Source of the DNA: Flavobacterium soyangense
GTDB taxonomy: Bacteria; Bacteroidota; Bacteroidia; Flavobacteriales; Flavobacteriaceae
Length of the DNA: 52,351 nucleotides
NCBI RefSeq assembly: GCF_015277675.1
Contig: NZ_JADHEC010000026.1
Coordinates: forward strand, 1 to 52,351
Direction of reading: 5' to 3'
The translations under genes and the position numbers were made by a program. Below, piece after piece: positions 1 through 8,955 of this stretch. Within the stretch, counting starts at the first letter, position 1. Each line of letters starts with the position of its first letter. The notes under the pieces were generated by a model that ran no database searches, was not told where the DNA came from, and saw only the letters and a program-made list of their open reading frames with translations.

Positions 1-72
1 TAATTTATGACTAATTATTTTTTAAAAGGTTTAATTGGAAGTAGAATCTTTTTTCAAACAAACAATTATTGT

Positions 73-80
73 TATATTTG
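73..80 (+). promoter_or_regulatory. Predicted -7 box for fabG
   Basis: TATATTTG matches the Bacteroidota sigma -7 consensus TAnnTTTG. Transcription would start near 87, giving a leader of about 100 nt before fabG. I see no convincing -33 TTG at the expected distance, so this rests on the -7 box alone. Confidence 0.45.
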
Positions 81-90
81 GCGAGTGTTA

Positions 91-163
91 ATTAGCCCTG
101 ATAGAGCCGATATCCTTTGTGAAGAATGAACAAAGATAAAGGTGATAGCAGGAAATAGCTCCA
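91..163 (+). other. Structured leader/intergenic element
   Basis: This stretch lies between the predicted promoter and fabG. Visible pairings are CTTTGT (115-120) with ACAAAG (130-135), and CCTG (97-100) with CAGG (149-152) enclosing it; GAGC (104-107) could also pair with GCTC (158-161), which would cross the outer stem. From memory, sequences of this style (AGCCCTGATAG ... GATAGCAGGAAATAGCTCC) recur in Flavobacterium intergenic regions, so it may be a dispersed repeat rather than a gene-specific riboswitch. No second copy was seen in this window. Confidence 0.4.
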
Positions 164-189
164 AATAAAAATCAAATTAATCATAATTT

Positions 190-936
190 ATGAAATTACT
201 CGAGGGGAAAGTGGCCATAATTACTGGCGCAAGTCGCGGAATAGGAAAAGGAATTGCAGAAATCTTCGCAAAAAATGGAGCAAACGTGGCTTTTACATAT
301 AGCTCGTCTGTAGAATCTGCTTTAGCATTAGAAAATGAATTGAACGAAATGGGCATAAAAGCCAAAGGATATCAATCGAATGCTGCCGATTTTAACGAAG
401 CACAAGTCTTTGTTGACGCTGTTTTAGCCGAATTTGGAACCGTCGATATTTTAATAAACAATGCCGGAATTACAAAAGACAATTTGCTAATGCGTATGTC
501 CGAAGCTGATTTTGACCGAGTAATTGACGTAAATTTAAAATCAGTTTTCAATATGACCAAAGCGATTCAAAGAACTTTCTTGAAACAACGCGCTGGTTCA
601 ATCATCAATATGAGTTCTGTGGTAGGAGTGAAGGGAAATGCTGGGCAAACTAATTATGCGGCTTCGAAAGCGGGTGTTATTGGGTTTACAAAATCGGTGG
701 CATTAGAATTAGGTTCTCGTAATATTCGTTGTAATGTGATTGCTCCGGGATTTATTGAAACTGAAATGACAGCAAAATTGAGCGATGAAGTGGTTCAAGG
801 ATGGAGAGATGGAATTCCGTTGAAACGTGGCGGAACTACTGAAGATGTTGCTAATGCTTGTCTTTTCTTAGCTTCAGATATGAGTGCTTATGTTACGGGA
901 CAAGTTTTGAATGTTTGCGGTGGAATGCTTACCTAG
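190..936 (+). CDS. fabG: 3-oxoacyl-ACP reductase (FabG)
   Basis: Short-chain dehydrogenase of 248 aa, the usual FabG length. It reduces 3-oxoacyl-ACP to 3-hydroxyacyl-ACP with NADPH in cytosolic type II fatty acid synthesis. The sequence shows the cofactor motif TGASRGIG (12-19), the NNAG motif (90-93), and a catalytic Ser143-Tyr156-Lys160 set (YAASK at 156-160). The C-terminal segment ending [13 protein letters not shown] is typical of FabG. The ATG start at 190 places the Rossmann fold at the N-terminus as expected. The next gene begins 10 bp downstream, so the two are probably cotranscribed. SDR enzymes are easily misassigned, but the overall pattern fits FabG well. Confidence 0.9.
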   Translation: MKLLEGKVAIITGASRGIGKGIAEIFAKNGANVAFTYSSSVESALALENELNEMGIKAKGYQSNAADFNEAQVFVDAVLAEFGTVDILINNAGITKDNLLMRMSEADFDRVIDVNLKSVFNMTKAIQRTFLKQRAGSIINMSSVVGVKGNAGQTNYAASKAGVIGFTKSVALELGSRNIRCNVIAPGFIETEMTAKLSDEVVQGWRDGIPLKRGGTTEDVANACLFLASDMSAYVTGQVLNVCGGMLT

Positions 937-946
937 TAAAAAATAA

Positions 947-2974
947 ATGACGACAAACACTATTCTATTGATACTGTTTTCATTAGTGATAGCTAGTGGT
1001 TTGTCTTTTTTTCAATATTATTATAAAGCCAAAACGAAGTCGAAAGTAAACTTGGTTTTGGCTTTTTTGCGTTTTATATCGATTTTTGGAATATTGCTGT
1101 TGTTGATTAATCCAATAATTTCCAGAAATACTTTCGAAATAATAAAAATTCCTTTGCCGATTGTTGTTGACAATTCAAGTTCTATTCTTGATTTGAAAGC
1201 CAAAGAAGTAGCATTGCATTTATACAAAAAACTGTCTGGTAATAAGGATTTACAAGATAAATTTGATGTTCAATTCTATCGATTTGACAGCAATTTTCAA
1301 CAATCGGAAGACTTTGATTTTAAAGGAAATCAAACGAATATAGATGAAGTTGCTAAAAACCTGAAAAGCATCTATAAAAATGCTACTTTTCCAACAGTTT
1401 TGATTACTGACGGAAACCAAACTTCGGGTAATGATTACGTGTATTCTTTTGACGCAAACAATAAAGTTTATCCTTTGATTGTTGGAGATACAACAAAATT
1501 CTTGGATTTGAAAGTGACTCAATTGAATGTCAATAAATATGCTTTTCAAAAGAATAAATTTCCTGTAGAAGTATTTTTGCAGTATTCAGGAAACAAAAGT
1601 GTGAATGCTGATTTTAGCATTTCGCAAGGAAATTCGGTTTTGAGCAGACAAAATGTTTCTCTTTCTCCGTCGAAAAAATCGGTAATAATAAATGTTTTAC
1701 TTCCTGCTGATAAAGTAGGATTACAAGTATTTAAAGCTACAATTTCATCCAAGGAAAAAGAGAAAAACACCTATAATAATACCAAGAATTTTGCAGTAGA
1801 AGTAATCGACCAAAAGACAAATGTGGCGATTGTATCGGTGATAGACCATCCAGATTTGGGTGCTTTGAAACGGGCAATTGAATCTAATGCACAACGAAAA
1901 GTAACTTTAGTTAAACCTAAAGATATTAAATCATTACAGGATTTTAATATTTTAATTTTATACCAACCAACTGCTGAATTTAAGTCGGTTTTTGAGAATA
2001 ATAAATTAGCTGGAATTAACACTTTTATCATTACTGGAAACAACACCGATTTCAATTTTTTGAACCAACAACAAAGTAATTTGGCTTTTAAAATGAGCGG
2101 CCAAAAAGAAGATTATTTGGCTGAATTTAATTCGCAGTTTAATCTTTTTGCAATTGATAATTTAGGTTTCGAAAATTTTCCCCCTTTGCAAAATGCTTTT
2201 GGAACTGTAACCACAAACGGAAATGTTTCTACATTGCTTTCGTCCAAAATCAGAAATATTGCAACGAATTCCCCTTTATTGGCTTTTGCCGAAAATCAAG
2301 GAAAACGTTCGGCTTTTTTGTTGGGAGAAAATATCTGGAAATGGCGTTTGCAAAGTCACGTTGACAATCAATCATTCGATAAATTTGATGTTTTTGTGGA
2401 CAAAATTATTCAGTTTTTGTCTTCCAATAATTCAAAAAAATCATTGGTTGTCAATCATGAAAATTTCTATAATTCCGGTGAATCAATAGATATTTCTGCA
2501 CAGTATTTCAATAAAAATTACGAATTTGATGAGAAAGCACGTTTGACAATTTCAGTAACAAACACAAAAACAAAGCAAACCAAAAACTATGACTTATTAA
2601 AAGGAAATAATTCTTTTAAAGTGAATCTTGACGGATTATTAGCAGGAAAATATAATTTTGCTGTAGAGGAATTAAATTCAAAAACTACCTATTCAAGTCA
2701 TTTTGAAATTTTAGATTTTGATATCGAAAAACAATTTGTAAATCCAGATGTGGAGAAATTGAACCAATTAGCTCAGAAAACACAAGCTAAAGTTTATTAT
2801 CCCAATCAAGTTGACGCTTTAATCAAAACTCTTTTGGAAAACGAAAATTATAAAGCCGTTCAAAAAACAGTGGTAACAAAAACACCTTTGATAGATTGGA
2901 TTTGGCTACTGGTTTTAATCACAATTTCACTTTCTGCAGAATGGTTTGTCAGGAAATATAATGGAATGTTGTAG
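947..2974 (+). CDS. Membrane protein with vWA-like domain
   Basis: 675-aa protein with two N-terminal membrane helices (about 5-22 and 36-58) and one near the C-terminus (DWIWLLVLITISLSAEWFV). Between them is a large extracytoplasmic region. It starts with a vWA-like segment: VDNSSSI near residue 75 resembles the DxSxS MIDAS motif, and ITDGNQT near 150 resembles the TDG element. The rest is beta-rich, with Ig-like stretches. This architecture resembles Bacteroidota vWA membrane proteins related to the Bat/aerotolerance group, sometimes annotated as glutamine-amidotransferase-like membrane proteins. The function is unknown. It follows fabG by 10 bp and is probably in the same transcript; the biochemical link to FabG is unclear. 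Confidence 0.65.
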   Translation: MTTNTILLILFSLVIASGLSFFQYYYKAKTKSKVNLVLAFLRFISIFGILLLLINPIISRNTFEIIKIPLPIVVDNSSSILDLKAKEVALHLYKKLSGNKDLQDKFDVQFYRFDSNFQQSEDFDFKGNQTNIDEVAKNLKSIYKNATFPTVLITDGNQTSGNDYVYSFDANNKVYPLIVGDTTKFLDLKVTQLNVNKYAFQKNKFPVEVFLQYSGNKSVNADFSISQGNSVLSRQNVSLSPSKKSVIINVLLPADKVGLQVFKATISSKEKEKNTYNNTKNFAVEVIDQKTNVAIVSVIDHPDLGALKRAIESNAQRKVTLVKPKDIKSLQDFNILILYQPTAEFKSVFENNKLAGINTFIITGNNTDFNFLNQQQSNLAFKMSGQKEDYLAEFNSQFNLFAIDNLGFENFPPLQNAFGTVTTNGNVSTLLSSKIRNIATNSPLLAFAENQGKRSAFLLGENIWKWRLQSHVDNQSFDKFDVFVDKIIQFLSSNNSKKSLVVNHENFYNSGESIDISAQYFNKNYEFDEKARLTISVTNTKTKQTKNYDLLKGNNSFKVNLDGLLAGKYNFAVEELNSKTTYSSHFEILDFDIEKQFVNPDVEKLNQLAQKTQAKVYYPNQVDALIKTLLENENYKAVQKTVVTKTPLIDWIWLLVLITISLSAEWFVRKYNGML

Positions 2975-3006
2975 ATTTAAATTCTGCTAAATACAAAATA
3001 CAAATT

Positions 3007-3903
3007 ATGGATTTTAGACTAAAAGTATTCATCACGGTTGCCAATAGATTGAGTTTTACAAAAGCGGCAAAGGAATTATTCATTACGCAACCGGCTATTT
3101 CTAAGCACATTCAGGAACTGGAAGAGCAATATAAAATTAAATTTTTTGAAAGAAACGGTTCTAAAATTTCGCTTACCAATGCTGGCGAATTATTGCTAAA
3201 TCACACCAAAAACATATTTGAAGTTTATAGGGAAATAGATTTTGATATGAGTGCTTTAATCAATCAGCAACGAGGATTACTTCGTTTGGGAGCGAGTACG
3301 ACCATATCGCAATATATAATTCCGCCACTTTTAGCTCGTTTTCATCAAAAATTACAGGAAATAAAGGTCAATTTGCTTAACGGAAATACCGAACAAATAG
3401 AAAAGGCGTTGTTGAATAAAGAAATCGAAATAGGAATTGTAGAAGGTCAATCGAAAAATCAATCGATTAAATACACCGAATTTTTAAAAGATGAATTGGT
3501 TCTTGTTTGCAATAATAAAAATCCTTTAATCAACAAAAATATACTTAGCCAAGAGGATTTAAAATCGATGCGATTTGTGATGCGGGAACAAGGTTCAGGA
3601 ACACTTGAAGTAATTGAATATGCATTGAAGCCTTTTGAAATTAATCTTTCGCAATTAACGATTGAAATGCAATTAGGAAGTACAGAAAGTATAAAATCAT
3701 ATTTGATGAATTCAGATTGTGTTGCTTTTATTTCGATACACGCAATAAAAAAAGAGCTAAAAAATAATGAATTAGTCATTCTTGATTTAGATAATTTGGT
3801 CATAGAAAGGTTTTTTTATATTATCACTTTGCAAGGAAAAACAGATGCTCTTTCTGAATTATTTATAAAAAATATGGCAAATTACTATAATTTAAAGTTA
3901 TAG
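3007..3903 (+). CDS. LysR-family transcriptional regulator
   Basis: 298 aa, standard LTTR length. The N-terminal winged HTH (about 1-60) contains FTKAAKELFITQPAISKHIQELEE, typical of the family, followed by a linker helix and a periplasmic-binding-like effector domain (about 90-295) with the LRLGAS start of the domain. It sits 75 bp upstream of, and in the same direction as, a YeiH-family transporter. LTTR genes beside YeiH transporters are common (YeiE/YeiH in E. coli), so it probably controls that gene, possibly in response to a sulfur compound. The ligand cannot be read from the sequence. Confidence 0.85.
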   Translation: MDFRLKVFITVANRLSFTKAAKELFITQPAISKHIQELEEQYKIKFFERNGSKISLTNAGELLLNHTKNIFEVYREIDFDMSALINQQRGLLRLGASTTISQYIIPPLLARFHQKLQEIKVNLLNGNTEQIEKALLNKEIEIGIVEGQSKNQSIKYTEFLKDELVLVCNNKNPLINKNILSQEDLKSMRFVMREQGSGTLEVIEYALKPFEINLSQLTIEMQLGSTESIKSYLMNSDCVAFISIHAIKKELKNNELVILDLDNLVIERFFYIITLQGKTDALSELFIKNMANYYNLKL

Positions 3904-3978
3904 CGGATTATATTATACGATTAGTTATATTAGATTAATCGACTCATCTTTGTAAAATAATAATTCAATTATTTCACA

Positions 3979-4956
3979 TTGGAAACCTCTCAAAATACAA
4001 TTCAGAAACAAGCACCATTATTCTTCAAAGTAAGTAGAAGACAACAACGAATCATTTTTATTTTGTTGCTATTATTTTGTATGACTTCTATGGTTTCTCC
4101 GCCAATTGCTTTATTATTGGGTTTAATTATTGCTAATCTTTCGGGACATCCTTATTTGCCACTAAATCACAAAGCTACTCATATTTTGTTGCAGGTTTCG
4201 GTTGTAGGTTTGGGTTTTGGGATGAATGTAAATAATGCTTTTTCAGCTGGGAGAGAAGGCTTTTTCTTCACCGTTGCATCTATTTTTTGCACATTGATAT
4301 TGGGAACTTTATTAGGCAAATGGTTTAATATTGACAAGAAAACTTCTCATTTAATTTCGTGTGGAACCGCAATTTGCGGCGGAAGTGCCATTGCTGCCAT
4401 TGCACCAGTAATAAAATCGGATGAGAAACAAACTTCGGTAGCTTTGGGAGTTATATTTATTCTGAATTCGGTTGCTTTATTTTTGTTTCCGGTTGTGGGA
4501 CATCGGTTAGGATTATCACAAAAAGAATTTGGTTTATGGTGTGCCATTGCTATTCACGACACTAGTTCTGTTGTTGGTGCTGCCAATAAATATGGATTCG
4601 AAGCTTTGCAAATAGCAACAACAGTGAAATTAGCGAGAGCATTATGGATTATTCCAATTGCTTTAATCACTTCGGTAGTATTCAAAAATGAATCAAGAAA
4701 AATTAAAATTCCTTATTTTATCGGATTGTTTATTATGGCAATGTTAATGAATACTTATGTTTCAAGTATTGAAATTGTTGCTCCTTATTTAGTTTCGATT
4801 GCAAAAATTGGACTAACATTAACCTTGTTTTTAATTGGAGCAGGATTAAATAGAAACCTGTTAAAATCAGTAGGAATAAAACCTCTATTTCAAGGAGTAT
4901 TGCTTTGGATGTTTATAGCGATTGCATCCCTGTTAGCTATTATTTATTTCAATTAG
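3979..4956 (+). CDS. YeiH/UPF0324 family putative sulfate exporter
   Basis: 325-aa polytopic membrane protein with about nine to ten hydrophobic segments. It contains the family signatures SCGTAICGGSAIAAIAPVI and AIAIHDTSSVVGAA. YeiH/YtfF-like proteins (UPF0324) are inner-membrane transporters; a sulfate or sulfite/sulfonate export role has been proposed for the family. There is no ATG at the 5' end. The frame opens with a TTG at 3979 and the first in-frame ATG (4081) lies inside the first membrane helix, so TTG is the likely start. It is paired with the upstream LysR gene. Confidence 0.8.
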   Translation: METSQNTIQKQAPLFFKVSRRQQRIIFILLLLFCMTSMVSPPIALLLGLIIANLSGHPYLPLNHKATHILLQVSVVGLGFGMNVNNAFSAGREGFFFTVASIFCTLILGTLLGKWFNIDKKTSHLISCGTAICGGSAIAAIAPVIKSDEKQTSVALGVIFILNSVALFLFPVVGHRLGLSQKEFGLWCAIAIHDTSSVVGAANKYGFEALQIATTVKLARALWIIPIALITSVVFKNESRKIKIPYFIGLFIMAMLMNTYVSSIEIVAPYLVSIAKIGLTLTLFLIGAGLNRNLLKSVGIKPLFQGVLLWMFIAIASLLAIIYFN

Positions 4957-5245
4957 TAGAATTAATTTTAGAACGTTATAATTTAGCATTCAGGTAGAAT
5001 AATTTATTATAATGGTATCATATCAATTGAGTGTATTTTTGATAAGTGGAAACATATAAACAGTAATTATATGTAATTTTTTCTTAATCCGTTATTTGAT
5101 TTAATTGCCATTTAACTCAAATTTTTTTTAAACAAGATTTTAAAGTTAATGTTTACTTAAATCTTTAAGGGTAAGCAGTGAATCTTAATAAAAATGATAA
5201 TTTTACAAAAGAATTAATAAAATTTCAATATATATTATAAGTTCA

Positions 5246-5686
5246 ATGAATATAAAAAAAAGCTTAATAATATTGTTACTTTTTATGGTAACAATGGGTT
5301 ATTCACAAGAATGGAAATCTAATTTAGAAGAAGCTAAAAAAGAGGCAAAAGAACAAAATAAAAAAATTCTTTTGGTTTTTTCTGGCTCAGATTGGTGCGC
5401 ACCCTGCATCAAATTAGATAAAAATGTTTGGCAATCTGAAGCTTTTAAAAAAGAAAGCCAAAAAAGTTGGGTTTTGATTAAGGCTGATTTTCCAAAGAAA
5501 AAAGCGAATTTGCTTTCTCCAGAATTGACTGCAAACAATGAAAAACTAGCTGAAAAGTATAATCAAGAAGGTAATTTTCCATTAGTTGTTTTACTGGACA
5601 AAAACGGAAAAGTGGTAGGTGAAAAAGGATATGCCAATATTTCGGCTGAAGATTATATTCAAGCAATCCATTCAATGGATAATTAA
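5246..5686 (+). CDS. Periplasmic thioredoxin-like protein
   Basis: 146 aa with an N-terminal signal peptide (about 1-20, hydrophobic and ending GYSQ) and a thioredoxin fold. The redox motif is WCAPC (Cys51, Cys54), preceded by LLVFSGSD, as in the thioredoxin_7/DsbD-gamma-like group. It probably reduces or protects a disulfide in a periplasmic partner. The stop overlaps the start of apbE (the final A of TAA is the A of ATG), so the two are translationally coupled. This is the first gene of an operon with apbE, a DUF4266 lipoprotein and DUF3570, a recurrent arrangement. Confidence 0.85.
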   Translation: MNIKKSLIILLLFMVTMGYSQEWKSNLEEAKKEAKEQNKKILLVFSGSDWCAPCIKLDKNVWQSEAFKKESQKSWVLIKADFPKKKANLLSPELTANNEKLAEKYNQEGNFPLVVLLDKNGKVVGEKGYANISAEDYIQAIHSMDN

Positions 5687-6681
5687 TGAAAAAACTCCTG
5701 TTTTTTGGAATAGTATTATTTACAATTTCCTCCTTTGGACAAATAGTTCATAGGAGGAAATTGTATATGATGACCAGTCCATTTGAAATGACTGTGGTGG
5801 CTAATGACACTATTCAGGGCAATGAATATATTGATGCTGCTATTGCTGAAGTATCGAGAATAGAAAATCTGGTTTCTGATTGGAAACCGGAAACCCAAAT
5901 ATCACATGTCAATCAGAACGCAGGAATTAAGCCCGTTAAAGTTGATGATGAAATCTTCCAATTGATTCAAAGAGCCATTAAAGTTTCTAAACTTACTGAC
6001 GGCGCTTTCGATATTTCTTATGCTTCAATGGATAAAATATGGAAATTTGACGGTTCAATGAAGGAAATGCCAACACCAGAAGCTATCCAACAATCGGTTG
6101 AAAAAGTAGGTTATCAGAAAATTATTCTTGACGAAAAAGAGAAAACTGTATTTTTGAGAGATAAAGGAATGAAATTAGGTCTTGGCGGAATCGCACAAGG
6201 TTTTATCGCCGATAAAATTAAAACTTTATTAGTTTCAAAAGGTTGTACATCCGGAATTGCAAACGTTTCGGGAGATATTTGTGCTTGGGGAAAACAACCC
6301 GACGGAAAACCTTGGACTGTTGGGATTGTAAATCCAATGAATAAAACTAAGATTTTTGCAACATTTCCGCTTATTGACAGTGCAGTAGAAACCTCGGGGA
6401 CTTATGAAAGATATGTAGTTTTTAACGGAATCAGATACAGCCATATCATCAACCCTAAAACAGGTTATCCGGCACAAGGAATTGTTAGTGTGACCACTTT
6501 TGCAAAACAAACCGAAATGGCCGATGTTTTAGCCAAAGGAGTTTTCCTTTTTGGCGTTGACGCCGGTCTAAATTTCATAAATCAACTCAAAGGAATCGAA
6601 TGTATTATAGTTGACGATAAGGGTAAAATATATACTTCGAAAGGGATACATTTAGAGAAAATGGATTTATGGAATAATTAG
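5686..6681 (+). CDS. apbE: FAD:protein FMN transferase (ApbE)
   Basis: 331 aa with a short signal peptide (about 1-18). ApbE uses FAD to attach FMN covalently, through phosphoester linkage, to Ser/Thr of exported proteins carrying a (D/S)xx(S/T)GA(S/T) type motif; it needs Mg2+. Family signatures seen are KLGLGGIAQGFIADKI, GIANVSGDICAWG and YSHIINPKTGYPAQG. It overlaps the thioredoxin gene by one base and is followed by DUF4266 and DUF3570 genes. The neighbour DUF3570 protein contains SSGASKTDA, a plausible flavinylation site (see findings), so the target may be encoded in the same operon. Confidence 0.92.
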   Translation: MKKLLFFGIVLFTISSFGQIVHRRKLYMMTSPFEMTVVANDTIQGNEYIDAAIAEVSRIENLVSDWKPETQISHVNQNAGIKPVKVDDEIFQLIQRAIKVSKLTDGAFDISYASMDKIWKFDGSMKEMPTPEAIQQSVEKVGYQKIILDEKEKTVFLRDKGMKLGLGGIAQGFIADKIKTLLVSKGCTSGIANVSGDICAWGKQPDGKPWTVGIVNPMNKTKIFATFPLIDSAVETSGTYERYVVFNGIRYSHIINPKTGYPAQGIVSVTTFAKQTEMADVLAKGVFLFGVDAGLNFINQLKGIECIIVDDKGKIYTSKGIHLEKMDLWNN

Positions 6682-6721
6682 TTTACAATTGAAATACAGA
6701 TAAATAGCAATTAAATAAATT

Positions 6722-6931
6722 ATGAAAAAATTAGTATTGTTAGCAGTGGTTTTTGTGGTTTTGCAGTCGTGTAATTCGGTTAAACCATACGAAATGCAAA
6801 AAATAAATGATCCGGATATGAAACTTGCCGCAAGAACTACAGAAAAATATGAAAGTACTTTTCAGGTATATCGGGAAGCAGCGGCTGGAGCCAATGGGGG
6901 AAAATCAGGTGGTGGTTGCGGATGCAATTAA
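6722..6931 (+). CDS. DUF4266 small lipoprotein
   Basis: 69 aa. It has a lipoprotein signal with lipobox LQSC (Cys17), a short conserved core with INDPDMKLAA and FQVYREAAAG, and a glycine/cysteine-rich tail GGGCGCN. This is the DUF4266 pattern, a family nearly always found beside DUF3570 and apbE. It is probably anchored in the outer or inner membrane facing the periplasm. The two Cys residues in the tail could bind metal or form a disulfide serviced by the thioredoxin-like protein upstream; this is inference. It lies 40 bp after apbE. Confidence 0.8.
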   Translation: MKKLVLLAVVFVVLQSCNSVKPYEMQKINDPDMKLAARTTEKYESTFQVYREAAAGANGGKSGGGCGCN

Positions 6932-6940
6932 TTTATAAGG

Positions 6941-7267
6941 ATGAAAAAAGTTATCCTGTCATCTTGTTTGCTCACTCGCTTTATTTCTATTGCTCAAGAG
7001 AAAGATACTACTATAGTATTTAAAAAACGTGTTCTGGAAAATACCGAAGTAGATTTTTTATCCAGTTGTTATAACCAAAATGGTACTCACGCAGCTGTTT
7101 CTGGAGGTCTAGGAACTGAAAAGTTGAAAGATTTCGCAACAAATATTGTTGTGGCAACTCCATTAAACGATGATGATGTGTTAACTTTTGAAGTTGGACT
7201 TTCAGCTTATATTTCAACATTTTCAAGCATTGTAAACCCATTTAGTAATTCTAGAACTATTGCATAA
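6941..7267 (+). pseudogene. Truncated duplicate of the DUF3570 gene
   Basis: The 108-aa frame is clearly a paralogue of the first ~100 residues of the DUF3570 protein encoded 80 bp downstream: both share EKD(T/S)T.VFKKRVLE..EVDFL.S, then AVSGG(L/I)G(T/S)EKL and NIVVA.PLN.DDVLT. Similarity ends near 7245 and a stop follows after SRTIA, so most of the predicted beta-rich region is missing. The signal sequence is also altered (SSCLLTRFISIAQ). It is best read as a 5' partial tandem duplication that decayed. A short secreted product cannot be excluded because the frame is still open. Confidence 0.75.
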
Positions 7268-7347
7268 TATATATATAAACGAATTAAAATACTCAAATAA
7301 TCACAAAATTAGCTAGCTCTTGCAGTTGTAATTAAACAAATAAATAA

Positions 7348-8721
7348 ATGAAAAAATTAATATTGCTTTTAGTCTTATTTAATAGTGTTATTTCCTTTTC
7401 ACAAGAGAAAGATTCGACAAGAGTATTTAAAAAGCGCGTTTTAGAAAGTGCCGAAGTTGACTTTTTGGCCAGTTATTATCATCAGGAAGGAGCACATTCT
7501 GCAGTTTCAGGTGGAATTGGTTCCGAAAAATTAAGCGATGGAGCATCAAATATTGTGGTGGCAATTCCTTTAAATGAAGATGATGTTTTAACAATCGATG
7601 CTGGAATTTCAGCCTATTCATCAGCTTCATCCAGTAATATCAACCCTTATAACAACGGGGAAGATGGTAATATTGGTAATATTGCATCAGGAAAGCCAAC
7701 GCCTTGGCAAGCATCGTCTGGAGCTTCAAAGACAGATGCATTGGTTTCATTAGTTGCAAATTATAGCCATAGTAGCGATAATAGGAATTTTATTTGGAAC
7801 ACAGATGTCTCTTTTTCGAATGAATATGATTACACTTCTGTTGGGTTTGGTGGAGGAATCACAAAACTTTTTAACAATAAAAATTCCGAAGTTTCCTTGA
7901 AAGCCAACGCTTATATTGATCAATGGAGACCTATTTATCCAATAGAATTTAGAAGTTTTTATAACATAAGCCCTTATGTTTATGACCAAAACGGAAATCA
8001 TTCAACAGTTTATACAAATCAATTTACTCCTTGGATATCAACCAATAGAAATTCTTATTCGGCCTCTTTTAGTTTTTCGCAAGTGCTGACAAAAAAATCA
8101 CAATTCTCTGTTTTTTTTGATTTGTTGCAGCAAGACGGGAAGCTTTCAACACCTTATCAAAGGATTTATTTTGCTGATAAAGCCAATTTCTATGTTGGTG
8201 ATTCACAATATATACCTGTTTATACGACTACCGCAAACAAAGGGGTTTACCAACTTGCGGATGACATTGAACGACTACCAAATTCTCGTTTCAGAGTGCC
8301 AATTGGTTTACGTTGGAATTATTACGTCAACGAAAAGATTGCCTTGAGAACTTATTATCGCTATTATTGGGACAATTGGGGAATCACAGCACATACGGCG
8401 AGCATAGAATTACCTTATAAAATAACCGATAAGTTCACTGTTTTTCCAATGTATCGTTATTATACACAAAAGCAATCCAAGTATTTTGCGCCTTATGAAA
8501 CGCATCTTTCTACGGAGCAATATTACACTTCAGATTATGATTTATCGACTTTTAATGCTAATCAGTATGGATTTGGCGTTAATTATACCGATATTTTTGC
8601 AAATGCCAAAATTTGGGATTTTGGACTAAAAAACATTGATTTTAGATACAACCATTATGTAAGAAGCGATGGTTTGGATTCTAATATAGTTACTATTGGA
8701 TTTAAATTTTCTCTTCAATAA
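7348..8721 (+). CDS. DUF3570 family outer-membrane/periplasmic protein
   Basis: 457 aa with a signal peptide (about 1-18, ISFSQ). The rest alternates hydrophobic and aromatic residues with Tyr/Trp-rich strands and ends in Phe-Ser-Leu-Gln, consistent with an outer-membrane beta-barrel. The DUF3570 N-terminal region (VFKKRVLESAEVDFLASYY) is conserved. Residues 123-131 read SSGASKTDA, close to the SGA(S/T)-type acceptor motif of ApbE substrates, which fits the apbE gene in the same operon. Thus it may carry covalent FMN; this is untested. The native role of DUF3570 is not established. A truncated copy lies just upstream. Confidence 0.75.
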   Translation: MKKLILLLVLFNSVISFSQEKDSTRVFKKRVLESAEVDFLASYYHQEGAHSAVSGGIGSEKLSDGASNIVVAIPLNEDDVLTIDAGISAYSSASSSNINPYNNGEDGNIGNIASGKPTPWQASSGASKTDALVSLVANYSHSSDNRNFIWNTDVSFSNEYDYTSVGFGGGITKLFNNKNSEVSLKANAYIDQWRPIYPIEFRSFYNISPYVYDQNGNHSTVYTNQFTPWISTNRNSYSASFSFSQVLTKKSQFSVFFDLLQQDGKLSTPYQRIYFADKANFYVGDSQYIPVYTTTANKGVYQLADDIERLPNSRFRVPIGLRWNYYVNEKIALRTYYRYYWDNWGITAHTASIELPYKITDKFTVFPMYRYYTQKQSKYFAPYETHLSTEQYYTSDYDLSTFNANQYGFGVNYTDIFANAKIWDFGLKNIDFRYNHYVRSDGLDSNIVTIGFKFSLQ

Positions 8722-8888
8722 ATGCGGATATTAATTGTAGAAGATGAGACCGGGATTGTTCAATTTCTCCAGCAAGGTTTAGAGGAAGATGGCTATGAAA
8801 TTTCCACAACTTCTGATGGTTTAATTGGTTTAGGATTAGCCCAAAATCAATTTTTGATTTAATTTTTCTGGATTGGATGTTTCAATAA
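8722..8888 (+). pseudogene. Remnant of an OmpR-family response regulator
   Basis: An ATG immediately after the DUF3570 stop opens a 46-codon frame beginning MRILIVEDE, the classical receiver-domain start with its acidic pair, and continuing LQQGLEEDGYEIS. It stops at 8862. Shifting frame near 8851 gives FDLIFLDWMFQ, which is the receiver strand with the phosphoacceptor Asp (normally DLILLDWMLP), then a stop at 8886-8888. The rest of the receiver and the whole DNA-binding domain are absent. So this is a frameshifted, 3'-deleted response-regulator gene. No partner kinase is present nearby. Confidence 0.8.
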
Positions 8889-8912
8889 GTAACTCTTAAG
8901 TAACTTTTAAGT
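8887..8912 (+). repeat. Direct repeats AAGTAACT with 11-bp period
   Basis: AAGTAACT at 8887 and 8898, and a partial AAGT at 8909, are spaced by exactly 11 bp. They lie 21-46 bp upstream of the -7 box of the VIT1-type gene. One-turn direct repeats are the usual site form of OmpR-family regulators, so this may be an activator site; the regulator is unknown. Confidence 0.45.
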
Positions 8913-8932
8913 CCCAAAAAGAAATTAAATCT

Positions 8933-8940
8933 TAACTTTG
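8933..8940 (+). promoter_or_regulatory. -7 box of the ferritin-like/VIT1 gene
   Basis: TAACTTTG fits TAnnTTTG exactly, 16 bp before the ATG at 8956, predicting a very short leader. No good -33 TTG is seen; the upstream AAGTAACT repeats occupy that region, which suggests activator dependence. Confidence 0.5.
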
Positions 8941-8955
8941 TTAAAAATTAATTTT

